Positions 52,687 through 60,587 of a DNA stretch of 64,000 nucleotides are shown here, one piece after another. The notes under the pieces are model-generated. The model did no database searches. It saw nothing but the letters and a program-made list of their open reading frames with translations, and was not told where the DNA came from. This DNA comes from Streptomyces cadmiisoli (lineage in GTDB: Bacteria > Actinomycetota > Actinomycetes > Streptomycetales > Streptomycetaceae): assembly GCF_003261055.1 (NCBI RefSeq), contig NZ_CP030073.1:2666001-2730000 (forward strand), read 5' to 3'. A program made the translations under genes and the position numbers. How positions within the stretch are numbered: the first letter of the stretch is position 1; every line of letters starts with the position of its first letter.

Positions 52687-52767
52687 ATGCGCTCCTCACT
52701 CTGGGGTGCCCATGAGAAACCCAGAGTCATTCAGGAGGCGGCATGCCGCACCCGCGCCGCGTACGCA

Positions 52768-52803
52768 CGAAGGCCCGGCTCCCCGAGGGGAACCGGGCCT
52801 TCG
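52768..52803 (-). terminator. Hairpin terminator after hrdB
   Basis: CGAAGGCCCGG / CCGGGCCTTCG-type inverted repeat of about 15 pairs, 18 bases past the hrdB stop. Confidence 0.85.
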
Positions 52804-52820
52804 CGGCGTACGACGGCGAC

Positions 52821-54359
52821 CTAGTCGAGGTAGTCGCGCAGCACCTGCGAACGCGACGGGTGGCGCAGCTTCGACATGGTCTTGGACTCGATCTGGCGGA
52901 TGCGCTCACGCGTGACGCCGTACACCTTGCCGATCTCGTCGAGGGTCTTCGGCTGACCGTCGGTGAGACCGAAGCGCATCGAGACGACGCCCGCCTCGCG
53001 CTCCGACAGGGTGTCGAGCACCGAGTGCAGCTGCTCCTGGAGGAGCGTGAAGCTGACCGCGTCGGCCGGGACGACGGCCTCGGAGTCCTCGATGAGGTCA
53101 CCGAACTCGCTGTCGCCGTCCTCGCCCAGCGGGGTGTGCAGGGAGATGGGCTCGCGGCCGTACTTCTGGACCTCGATGACCTTTTCGGGGGTCATGTCGA
53201 GTTCCTTGGCCAGCTCCTCCGGGGTGGGCTCGCGGCCCAGGTCCTGGAGCATCTGGCGCTGCACGCGCGCGAGCTTGTTGATGACCTCGACCATGTGCAC
53301 CGGGATACGGATGGTGCGGGCCTGGTCGGCCATCGCGCGGGTGATCGCCTGACGGATCCACCAGGTGGCATACGTGGAGAACTTGTAGCCCTTGGTGTAG
53401 TCGAACTTCTCGACCGCGCGGATCAGACCCAGGTTGCCTTCCTGGATCAGGTCCAGGAAGAGCATGCCGCGGCCGGTGTAGCGCTTGGCCAGCGAGACCA
53501 CCAGGCGGAGGTTGGCCTCCAGCAGGTGGTTCTTGGCCCGGCGGCCGTCCTCGGCGATGATCTCCAGCTCGCGCTTGAGCTTGGGCGCGAGCTTGTCGGA
53601 GTTGGCGAGCTTGTCCTCGGCGAACAGACCCGCCTCGATGCGCTTGGCCAGTTCGACCTCCTGCTCCGCGTTGAGCAGGGGAACCTTGCCGATCTGCTTG
53701 AGGTAGTCCTTGACCGGGTCGGCGGTGGCACCGGCGGCGGCGACCTGCTGCGCGGGCGCGTCGTCCTCGTCCTCGTCGGAGAGCACGAAGCCGGCACTCT
53801 CGGCGCCCTCGGGCTCCTCCGTGCCGCCCTTGGCCTCCTCGAGCACCTCCTCCTCGATCAGCTCGGCGTCGTCCTTCTTCCCGCCGGACTTCTTGGCGGG
53901 TGCGGCCTTCTTGGCGACGGCCTTCTTCGCTGTCGCCTTCTTGGCGGTCGCCTTCTTGGCAGCGGCCTTCTTCTCAGGCGCGGTGTCCTCGGCCGGATCG
54001 TCGACGTCGTGGGCTGCCGGTGCGGCCGTCGAGGAGGTGGCCTTCCTCGCCGCCACCGTCTTCGCTGCGACCGTCTTGGTGGCGGTGCGCTTGGCCGGAC
54101 TCTTCGCTGCGACGCTCTTGCGGGTGCGCTTGGGTTCTGCGGCACTGACCATCAGCGTCACACCCTCTTCCTCGAGGATCTGGTTGAGGCTGCGCAGTAC
54201 GTTCTTCCACTGAGTGGCCGGAATCTGGTCAGCTTCGAAGGCCCGACGCACGTCATCGCCGGCGATCTGCCCCTCAGCCTTTCCCCGCTCAATGAGCGCC
54301 ATGACAGAGACGGACTCGGCGATCTCCGGCGGGAGCGTACGGGATGTGCTGGCCGACAC
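52821..54359 (-). CDS. hrdB: RNA polymerase principal sigma factor HrdB
   Basis: A 512-residue sigma-70 group 1 factor. Residues 1-70 ([18 protein letters not shown] onwards) are region 1.1-like. Residues 75-190 are a Lys/Ala-rich (AKKA repeat) and acidic linker typical of Streptomyces HrdB. Region 1.2 starts at [16 protein letters not shown], region 2 has [12 protein letters not shown] and [10 protein letters not shown], and region 4 has [20 protein letters not shown]. It directs essential housekeeping transcription. The GTG at 54359 with AGAGG upstream matches relatives; a TTG at 54365 is in frame. A ShbA-type promoter lies about 165 bases upstream. Confidence 0.97.
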   Translation of the reverse strand: MSASTSRTLPPEIAESVSVMALIERGKAEGQIAGDDVRRAFEADQIPATQWKNVLRSLNQILEEEGVTLMVSAAEPKRTRKSVAAKSPAKRTATKTVAAKTVAARKATSSTAAPAAHDVDDPAEDTAPEKKAAAKKATAKKATAKKAVAKKAAPAKKSGGKKDDAELIEEEVLEEAKGGTEEPEGAESAGFVLSDEDEDDAPAQQVAAAGATADPVKDYLKQIGKVPLLNAEQEVELAKRIEAGLFAEDKLANSDKLAPKLKRELEIIAEDGRRAKNHLLEANLRLVVSLAKRYTGRGMLFLDLIQEGNLGLIRAVEKFDYTKGYKFSTYATWWIRQAITRAMADQARTIRIPVHMVEVINKLARVQRQMLQDLGREPTPEELAKELDMTPEKVIEVQKYGREPISLHTPLGEDGDSEFGDLIEDSEAVVPADAVSFTLLQEQLHSVLDTLSEREAGVVSMRFGLTDGQPKTLDEIGKVYGVTRERIRQIESKTMSKLRHPSRSQVLRDYLD

Positions 54360-54521
54360 GAACAACCTCTCGGAATGTTGGAAAACGACTTCCGGCCCCG
54401 TCCACAGCGGACAGGAGCCGACCGCCGACTGGGGATTGGCCGACGGCGCGGGCGGGGGCCGGGAAGACGTACAGCGCCGTGAACGGCGTCCGTATTCCCT
54501 CCTCGGCTGTCACCTCTTAGG

Positions 54522-54548
54522 TCATCGCGCAGTTCCCGGGAGTGTTAC
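54522..54548 (-). promoter_or_regulatory. Candidate ShbA-dependent hrdB promoter
   Basis: On the minus strand GTAAC and CGATGA are separated by 16 bases, the pattern I recall for the ECF sigma factor ShbA that drives hrdB in Streptomyces. A GGGAAC inside the spacer could start an overlapping sigma-R promoter, but the matching -10 (GTT) reads GTG. Confidence 0.6.
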
Positions 54549-55573
54549 GCCCAATCTGCGTGGCCCGGGTCACACCGCGTAAGCGCTCAAAAACGGTCAG
54601 ATACGGGCAGAGGTGGTTATGGGTTGTTCCGATCAGCGGAGCTGCTCCGGGCCGTTCCCAACTGTTCCGGGCCGTTCCGGGCCGTTCCGATCAGTGTCGC
54701 CCCATCCCGAGCCCCTGGCCGTGCCGCTGGCCGTGCCGCTGCGCTGTCGGGTCTCGCCGCATCGAGGTGATGCAGCAAGACCCGACGGCACCGCTTCCCT
54801 GGCCTGAGGATGCCGGGGAAGAGGCATGCTCCGGGCCGCCTGGAGGCCGCAAAGCCCGGAGCCACACGGCGGGGAGCCGCGGGGTGACCTCGGGCACGCG
54901 GTTCGACAGAAGCGTCCGGGGCCGGCTCGGCCTGCTGGAGCACCGTGGGCTACCGGTGGCGTCCGCGCTTTCGCACCCGAGGCGTCGTGGCAGCCCTTTG
55001 GGTCCGAGGCGTCGTAGAAGCCCCTCGGGCTCGCGCTATCGCGGCAGCGCCTCGTCGCGGCGCCCTCGGCGCCCGGGAGACCCCGGGCGCCGAGGGCGCC
55101 GCGGAGGCACCGCACGGAGCACCTCCAGGTCGCGACGACCGCGGCACGCGGGGCACCGCCGGGCGGGAACGCCCGCTGGGCACCTTCGAGCCACGAGATC
55201 CGTGGCGTCGGGCCACGAGATCCGTAGCGTGTCGGCGCACCGCTGGGCGCGACGCCCGAGGGGACGCCTGCCGACCACTGAGTCCGCGGTGTGCCGCGAT
55301 GCCGCCCAGGACGCCTCCCGACCGACCACGAACGTCCGCGTCCGCGGCGAACCGTCACACCCGAGGGGACACCTCCCGACCGTGACGCCTGCGGCGCGCG
55401 GTCAGTGCTCGCGGCTGGTGTCCGCCCGGGAGCCCGGCCACGAGTGGCGCGAGGGGCGTCGCCGTCCGGAGGCATTGCCGTACGCAGGCATCGCGGTCCG
55501 GGGGACTGCCCTCCGGGGGAACTGTCCATCGGGAAACCGCCCACCCGGGGAGGAGGACGGCCGACCCAGGTGG
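54549..55573. repeat. 1-kb hairpin- and repeat-rich spacer between hrdB and whiH
   Basis: No coding frame here has convincing codon use or a recognisable product. The region contains CCGGGCCGTTC iterations (54645-54690), an inverted repeat GTCGGGTCT/AGACCCGAC (54746-54786), a CCGAGGCGTCGT direct repeat (54977-55016), a perfect 19-base hairpin (55059-55100), two copies of CCACGAGATCCGT (55191-55235) and CCCGAGGGGAC repeats (55255 and 55360). It is an unusual length for this junction. Confidence 0.6.
55059..55100. terminator. Perfect 19-bp hairpin in the hrdB-whiH spacer
   Basis: GGCGCCCTCGGCGCCCGGG and its exact complement separated by AGAC. It lies about 480 bases downstream of whiH and 700 upstream of hrdB, with no adjacent T-run. 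It could stop whiH transcripts entering hrdB. Confidence 0.55.
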
Positions 55574-56461
55574 TCAGTGCTCGCGGGGGGCGGGAACCAC
55601 CCGCTCCACCTCGGGGTGGACCGTCAGCAACTGACGCATGGCGGATTCGGCCGCCGCGCCGTCACCGGTCGCCAGGGCGTCGACGATCCGGCCATGGTGG
55701 GCCAGGGACGTCTCGTTCGGCCGGTCACAGCCCGTGACGGGGCCGCCCGAGACCTGGAGGGCGGCGGAGACGATGCCGGAGAGGTGCTCCAGCATGCGGT
55801 TGCCCGCGACCTGGATGAGCAGGGAGTGGAACTCGGCGTCGGCTCGGGAGAAGGTGAGCGCGTCGCCCTGCCCGAGTGCGTGGCCCATGATCTCGACCAT
55901 GTCGGCCAGTCGCTGCTGGAGGTCCTCGCGCCCGTGCCCGGCGGCCAGCCGCGCGGCGAGCGGTTCGATCGTCCAGCGCAGCTCGTTCAGTTCCCGGCGC
56001 TGGTCTTCACGCTGCGGCCCGAAGGCGCGCCATTCGATGATGTCCGGGTCGAGCAGGTTCCAGTCACTGACGGGACGCACGCGCGTACCGACGTTGGGGC
56101 GGGCGCTGACCAGGCCCTTTGCCTCCAGGACGCGGAGCGACTCACGGACGACGGTGCGGGAGACCTCAAATCGCTGGCCGATCTCCTCGGGCACCAGCGG
56201 ACGGTCCGCGCCCAGGTCGCCCGAGACAATCATCTGACCAAGCTGCTGAACGAGTTGGCCGTGCAGTCCGCGTCCGCGGCTTCCAGCGGCGCGTCGGCCC
56301 ACACGGTTCATCTCCGGGTCCGCGCCCTCCCAGGCAGGGGCGCCGACCCGGTCGGGCACATGTGCCTCGGCGTACGGGTAACGGTCGAGTTCGCCCGGGC
56401 CGGGGAGACCGGAGTCTGCAGAGCGGGCGGGGGTCATCATGGTGTGCGCAAGGGTACTCAC
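55574..56461 (-). CDS. whiH: Sporulation regulator WhiH (GntR family)
   Basis: A 295-residue GntR/FadR-type regulator. After a polar N-terminal extension of about 70 residues, the winged helix reads LVPEEIGQRFEVSRTVVRES near residue 105, followed by an FCD effector domain with EFHSLLIQVAGNRMLEHL. The protein and its place beside hrdB match WhiH, needed for sporulation septation and thought to respond to a small carboxylate-like ligand and to autoregulate. The GTG at 56461 has AAAGGA upstream; an ATG eight codons later is possible. Confidence 0.93.
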   Translation of the reverse strand: MSTLAHTMMTPARSADSGLPGPGELDRYPYAEAHVPDRVGAPAWEGADPEMNRVGRRAAGSRGRGLHGQLVQQLGQMIVSGDLGADRPLVPEEIGQRFEVSRTVVRESLRVLEAKGLVSARPNVGTRVRPVSDWNLLDPDIIEWRAFGPQREDQRRELNELRWTIEPLAARLAAGHGREDLQQRLADMVEIMGHALGQGDALTFSRADAEFHSLLIQVAGNRMLEHLSGIVSAALQVSGGPVTGCDRPNETSLAHHGRIVDALATGDGAAAESAMRQLLTVHPEVERVVPAPREH

Positions 56462-56623
56462 GGATCCTTTGTCGGCGCCGTTTCCAACTCCCTTGAGGTC
56501 TTTGGTGAAAAGCACACGAAAGGGTGATCGCTCACCCCGTCGCAATTGACGCCTTATCAGAAAGAAATGGACTTCCCCTGGCGAGGGGCGCGCAGCCGGG
56601 GACCGGAAGCGTGCCGGGAGCAG

Positions 56624-59395
56624 TCATCTCGCCCTGCTTCGAAGGGTCGTGACCGCGTATGCGCAGAGCAGCGCGGTCAGGGACAACGTCAGGGCGCCGC
56701 CGACGGGTTGGGAGATCACCCGTGCCACGGCGGAGAGATAACGCTCGCCCCCGAAGGGCCACTGCAGGAGGAACATCTCCCGCATTCGCATGGGAAAGCC
56801 GGCCGCGGTCCGCACGGAAGGCCCCTCAACGAGCCTCTGCACCAGGGGTACGACGAGGATCGGTACGGAAACAACGGCGGCGAGCCCGCCGGCGGTCGAC
56901 CGGAAGACGCCGGCGGCCAGCACACCGGCCCAGGCGCACCCGACGGTGAGGCCCAGCCAACTGGCACTCAAAGAGAGCCAGTCCGCCGGAACCCGCGCGA
57001 GTTCCCTTCCGTATACGAGGTAGAGCACCTCGGCGTTGCAGCCCACCGTGAGGACGGCCAGGGCCAGCGCGGTCGCCCCGGAGACGGCGAGCTTGGCTGC
57101 CAGCAGCCCCAGCCGACGGGGCACGGTCCCGCGGTCGACCGCCAGCGCGGGGTGGCGGAACTCGTCCCCGAAGGCCAGCGCCCCGAGCAGCCCCGCGCCG
57201 ATCGCCGCCGGCGGCAGCGGCACCTCGCTCGGCCAGGCGGCGAGCAGACGCTCGTGCGGAGTGTGCCCCAGACGGGCGAGAAGTACGGCGGTCAGCGCGG
57301 ACACGACGAGCACGGTGGCGGCGGTGACGAACCCGGTACTGACCCCGGCCGCCCGCCGCAGCTCGTACCGCAGCGGCCGCAACGGACTGGGCGCGGCACG
57401 GACAGCGATGGGGGGCGGAAGCGAGGGCAGGGATTCGAGCTCACGGGACGTGACGGGGGCGGCGGGGCGAGCGGGGGGTGCGGCGCTCGTGCGGGTTGCA
57501 GCGCTTGCGGGGGTCGCCGGTGCGGTCGGGCGAGAAGGCCTGGCGAGACCGGCGGGGTGAGCGGGGGTCTTTGTGGGGCGGTGGGGCGCGATCGCGGGGG
57601 CCGTGGAGGGCTCCGCGGGCCCGAGGGAGGGTCTGACGGGGTCAAGGAAGTGCTTGGCGTGGCCGTTGGGGGGCTTGCTGGCGCCGTTGGCTTGGGTGGC
57701 GGCGGGCGAGGGGGTGGCGCGTCCGGCTGCGGGGGTGGACTGCGTGGTGGATCGAGCAGGGGTGGCGGGTGCTTTGGCGGGCTGTGACGTCGGGGCTGCC
57801 GTGGGCTCCGCGGGGTGCGGCTTCGGGGCTGCACCAGGGGCGGCGGGCGGGGAGGCGTTCGGCGCCGCGGCTGAATGCGGGCTCCCGTTCGTGGTCGGGG
57901 CCGGGTGCGGGGTCCCGTTCACCGTCGGGGCCGGGTGCGCGGTCCCGTTCGCCGCCGAGGTCGGGTGCGGCGCACCGTTCGTCGCCGGGTCGGGATGCGC
58001 GGGGCGGCCCGATGACGATTCCGGGTGGGGAGCCCGGATCGCCGACGATTCCGGGAGCGGCGCGCGGTTCGTGGCAGGGTCGGAGTGCGGCGAACGCTTC
58101 GCCGTCACGTCCGAGTGCGGCGCGCGGCTCGCCGCCGGGGACGCGGTGGGATGCGGTGCGGGAGCCGCGCCGTCCTTCGCCACGGCGTCCGGCCGCGCAC
58201 CCGAGGCCGAGTCGGCGTCGGCATACGTGTCGGCGTAGATGTCCGCCGGTGGAGTGCGACGGGCCGGCGGAACCATGGTGGCGTGCGGGGTCTCGGACGT
58301 CGCCGCGACGACGTCGGCGGGCGCTTTGTCGACAGTCACCGCGTGCGTGTCGGAGCCGCTGGGTGAGGCGTCGGCGAGATCCTCGGAAGCGACGGCCGAT
58401 ACGCGTGCGTCCGACTCGGCCGAACCTGCCGCGGCGGCCTCCTGCTCCTGCACCCTCGCCTCGGGCTCTTCCTGATCCTGAGGTACGGCTACGTCGGCGC
58501 CCGCACCGGTGCCGGCGCCAGGCCCCATGTCCCCGATCTCATCAGCGAGTTGGAGTACGAGGATGCCGTGACGGAACGCCGTTTCACCGACATCGGCGCA
58601 GGTACTGCCGTAGACGGAGAGGCGATTGCCGCGCTCCTGCACCACCTCGACGGAGCGCCTGGCGGTACGGGCCTCCTTGGCGAGCGCGGCGGCCAGCCGG
58701 GTGGACTGCGGGCTGCGGACCGCGACCCGGGGTCGCAGCCGCGTACGGGCGAACTCGGCGGCCTCCTGGTCGGCGACGAGCCTGCCCCGCTCCAGCGTGA
58801 CGACACGGTCGGCGGTGCGCGCCGCCTCTTTGGGGTCGGCCGTGGTGACCAGGACGGTGCCGCCTTGGTCGGCATGCGCGCGCAGCATCCCGAACAGCCA
58901 CCGGCTCTCACGTGCGGAGAGCCCGTCCGCGGGGTCGTCCAGAACGAGGGTGTGCGGATCGGACAGCAGGGCGCAGGCCAGACCGAGGCGTCGGTCCATG
59001 CCGCGGGAGAGGGTGCCCAGTCGTTCCTCACGCAGACTGACGAGGCCGACGACTTCCAGGACTTCGTCGGCCCGCCGGACCGAGACTCCGGCAGCGGCGC
59101 AGAGCATCCGCAGGTGACCGTGGACCGTGCGCCCCGGGTGTCCGGGCACCTCGCCGAGCAGTACGCCCACTTCACGCGTCGGATGGGCGATGCGGTGCAG
59201 CGGGCGTCCCCTGAAGTAGGTGAGTCCACGGCCCTGTTGCAGTTCGAGCATCAGTCGGAGCGCGGTGGTCTTGCCCGCGCGAGCGTCTCCGAGCAGCGCG
59301 GTGACGCGGCCGGCGCGCGCTTCGAAGGAGACGTCGTCGACGGCAGGCGGAAGGCCCTTGCGGGGATTGCTGGTCAGTCCGAACGCCTGGATCAC
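56624..59395 (-). CDS. ABC ATPase - repeat linker - permease fusion protein
   Basis: A 923-residue single chain. Residues about 1-215 are an ABC ATPase: Walker A LLGDARAGKTTALRL near 36, signature TLSRGMDRRLGLA near 130, Walker B LVLDDPADGLS near 150. Residues about 215-330 continue the ATPase with an extra domain. Residues about 330-680 are a Pro/Ala/Thr/His-rich linker containing nine 10-residue repeats (426-515). Residues about 690-923 hold about six membrane helices of an ABC-2-like permease. The H-loop His is replaced (VTTADPKEA). Such subunits are normally separate genes. The GTG start at 59395 lacks a strong ribosome site. It lies just upstream of whiH on the same strand; the substrate is unknown. 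Confidence 0.82.
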   Translation of the reverse strand: MIQAFGLTSNPRKGLPPAVDDVSFEARAGRVTALLGDARAGKTTALRLMLELQQGRGLTYFRGRPLHRIAHPTREVGVLLGEVPGHPGRTVHGHLRMLCAAAGVSVRRADEVLEVVGLVSLREERLGTLSRGMDRRLGLACALLSDPHTLVLDDPADGLSARESRWLFGMLRAHADQGGTVLVTTADPKEAARTADRVVTLERGRLVADQEAAEFARTRLRPRVAVRSPQSTRLAAALAKEARTARRSVEVVQERGNRLSVYGSTCADVGETAFRHGILVLQLADEIGDMGPGAGTGAGADVAVPQDQEEPEARVQEQEAAAAGSAESDARVSAVASEDLADASPSGSDTHAVTVDKAPADVVAATSETPHATMVPPARRTPPADIYADTYADADSASGARPDAVAKDGAAPAPHPTASPAASRAPHSDVTAKRSPHSDPATNRAPLPESSAIRAPHPESSSGRPAHPDPATNGAPHPTSAANGTAHPAPTVNGTPHPAPTTNGSPHSAAAPNASPPAAPGAAPKPHPAEPTAAPTSQPAKAPATPARSTTQSTPAAGRATPSPAATQANGASKPPNGHAKHFLDPVRPSLGPAEPSTAPAIAPHRPTKTPAHPAGLARPSRPTAPATPASAATRTSAAPPARPAAPVTSRELESLPSLPPPIAVRAAPSPLRPLRYELRRAAGVSTGFVTAATVLVVSALTAVLLARLGHTPHERLLAAWPSEVPLPPAAIGAGLLGALAFGDEFRHPALAVDRGTVPRRLGLLAAKLAVSGATALALAVLTVGCNAEVLYLVYGRELARVPADWLSLSASWLGLTVGCAWAGVLAAGVFRSTAGGLAAVVSVPILVVPLVQRLVEGPSVRTAAGFPMRMREMFLLQWPFGGERYLSAVARVISQPVGGALTLSLTALLCAYAVTTLRSRAR
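57851..58120 (-). repeat. Nine tandem 30-nt (10-residue) repeats in the ABC fusion linker
   Basis: Nine exact-length 30-base units encode decapeptides of the form PHPxxxxNGx (for example PHPAPTTNGS, AHPAPTVNGT, PHSDPATNRA). All copies keep frame, so the array can expand or contract without breaking the protein. Confidence 0.85.
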
Positions 59396-59533
59396 CTGTA
59401 GTAAGATACCGGGCCATTTCGGGTTTTTCGGGCATCGAACTGCTCGATTCACAAGCCGGATCGGACACCTCGGACCCGTGTTCGCCTGTCGAGTCCGCAC
59501 TCGAATCCTGGCGTGGTGGGCGGAAGCCCTCTG

Positions 59534-60304
59534 TCAGACCTCGGGCCGCAGCATCGGAGGGTTGAGCAGCGTGGCACCGCCGGCGCGGAACAGCTGGGCC
59601 GGACGCCCGCCCTGACGGGTCGTCGTACCGCCGGTCGGGACGAGGAAGCCGGGCGTCCCCGTCACCTTGCGATGGAAATTGCGCGGGTCGAGTGCCACGC
59701 CCCACACCGCCTCGTAAACCCGACGCAGCTCGCCGACGGTGAACTCCGACGGACAGAATGCCGTGGCCAGCGACGAGTACTCGATCTTGGAACGGGCGCG
59801 CTCTACCCCGTCCGCCAGGATCTGCGCGTGGTCGAAGGCGAGCGGGGCCAGGGGCTCACCGTCCCGGCCGTAGCCGCCCTGCTCAAGCAGTTCCTCGACC
59901 GGGGCCCAGCGCGCGTTGCTCGCGTCGCCGCCCGCACGCGGTGCGGGCAGGTCGGGAGCCAGCGCGAGGTGCGCGACGCTGACCACGCGCATCCGCGGGT
60001 CCCGCTTGGGGTCCCCGTACGTCGCGAGCTGTTCCAGATGGGCACCGTTGTCCTGGGCGGGCACGGACGGATCATGGACGCACAGCCCGGTCTCCTCGGC
60101 CAGCTCGCGTGCGGCCGCCTGCGACAGATCCTCGTCGGCCCGCACGAAGCCGCCGGGGAGGGCCCAGCGCCCCTGGAAGGGCGGCTCACCCCTGCGCACC
60201 GCCAGCGCACACAGGGAGTGGCGGCGCACGGTCAGCACGACCAGGTCCACGGTCACGGCAAAGGGCGGAAACGCTGACGGGTCGTAGGGCATGTCCGCGA
60301 TCAT
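59534..60304 (-). CDS. Nudix hydrolase / NrtR-like regulator
   Basis: A 256-residue protein. The N-terminal Nudix domain has a complete Nudix box (GGFVRADEDLSQAAARELAE followed by ETGL, residues about 53-76). The C-terminal part (about 165-255) resembles the winged-helix of NrtR regulators (FTVGELRRVYEAVWGVALDPRNFHRKV). NrtR proteins bind ADP-ribose and repress NAD synthesis or ADP-ribose genes. The ATG at 60304 is used; one four codons later is also possible. An inverted repeat TCGTC/GACGA sits directly upstream and may be its own operator. Catalytic activity is likely, given the intact box. Confidence 0.88.
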   Translation of the reverse strand: MIADMPYDPSAFPPFAVTVDLVVLTVRRHSLCALAVRRGEPPFQGRWALPGGFVRADEDLSQAAARELAEETGLCVHDPSVPAQDNGAHLEQLATYGDPKRDPRMRVVSVAHLALAPDLPAPRAGGDASNARWAPVEELLEQGGYGRDGEPLAPLAFDHAQILADGVERARSKIEYSSLATAFCPSEFTVGELRRVYEAVWGVALDPRNFHRKVTGTPGFLVPTGGTTTRQGGRPAQLFRAGGATLLNPPMLRPEV

Positions 60305-60306
60305 AG

Positions 60307-60321
60307 TCGTCTGCCTGACGA
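60307..60321. promoter_or_regulatory. Inverted repeat TCGTC-N5-GACGA before the Nudix/NrtR-like gene
   Basis: Perfect five-base arms over 15 bases, covering the place of the ribosome site of the gene. A self-repression site is plausible. Confidence 0.4.
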
Positions 60322-60587
60322 TAAACACTCCCTTCTCCAGCCGCTTCGACGGCTGGTCCGGATCCTCGTGGCAGGAGTCCCCTGCACCGGTTCAGGCCCT
60401 CGGCGCCGAGGCATCCTCCGAGGTCACCGTCCGAACCGACATACAGGAGGCGCCCGGCGCCAGGACCGGATGCGGGGGCACGGTTCGGCCTTCCGACGTG
60501 CGCCGGGTGACGACCGCTCGCACCAGAAACTGCCTGGCAGCAAGATCACCAGTGTGAGGGCGTCCAAGGGCCGATGTCAGTACGACG

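Noticed and set aside
54633..55544. A 303-codon minus-strand frame in the hrdB-whiH spacer
   Set aside because: Its composition is Arg/Gly/Pro/Ala low complexity, it runs through hairpins and repeats, and other frames are equally open. No family resemblance.
54549..55573. tRNA or small RNA gene in the hrdB-whiH spacer
   Set aside because: No tRNA arms or T-loop sequence were seen; the hairpins do not match a known RNA family.
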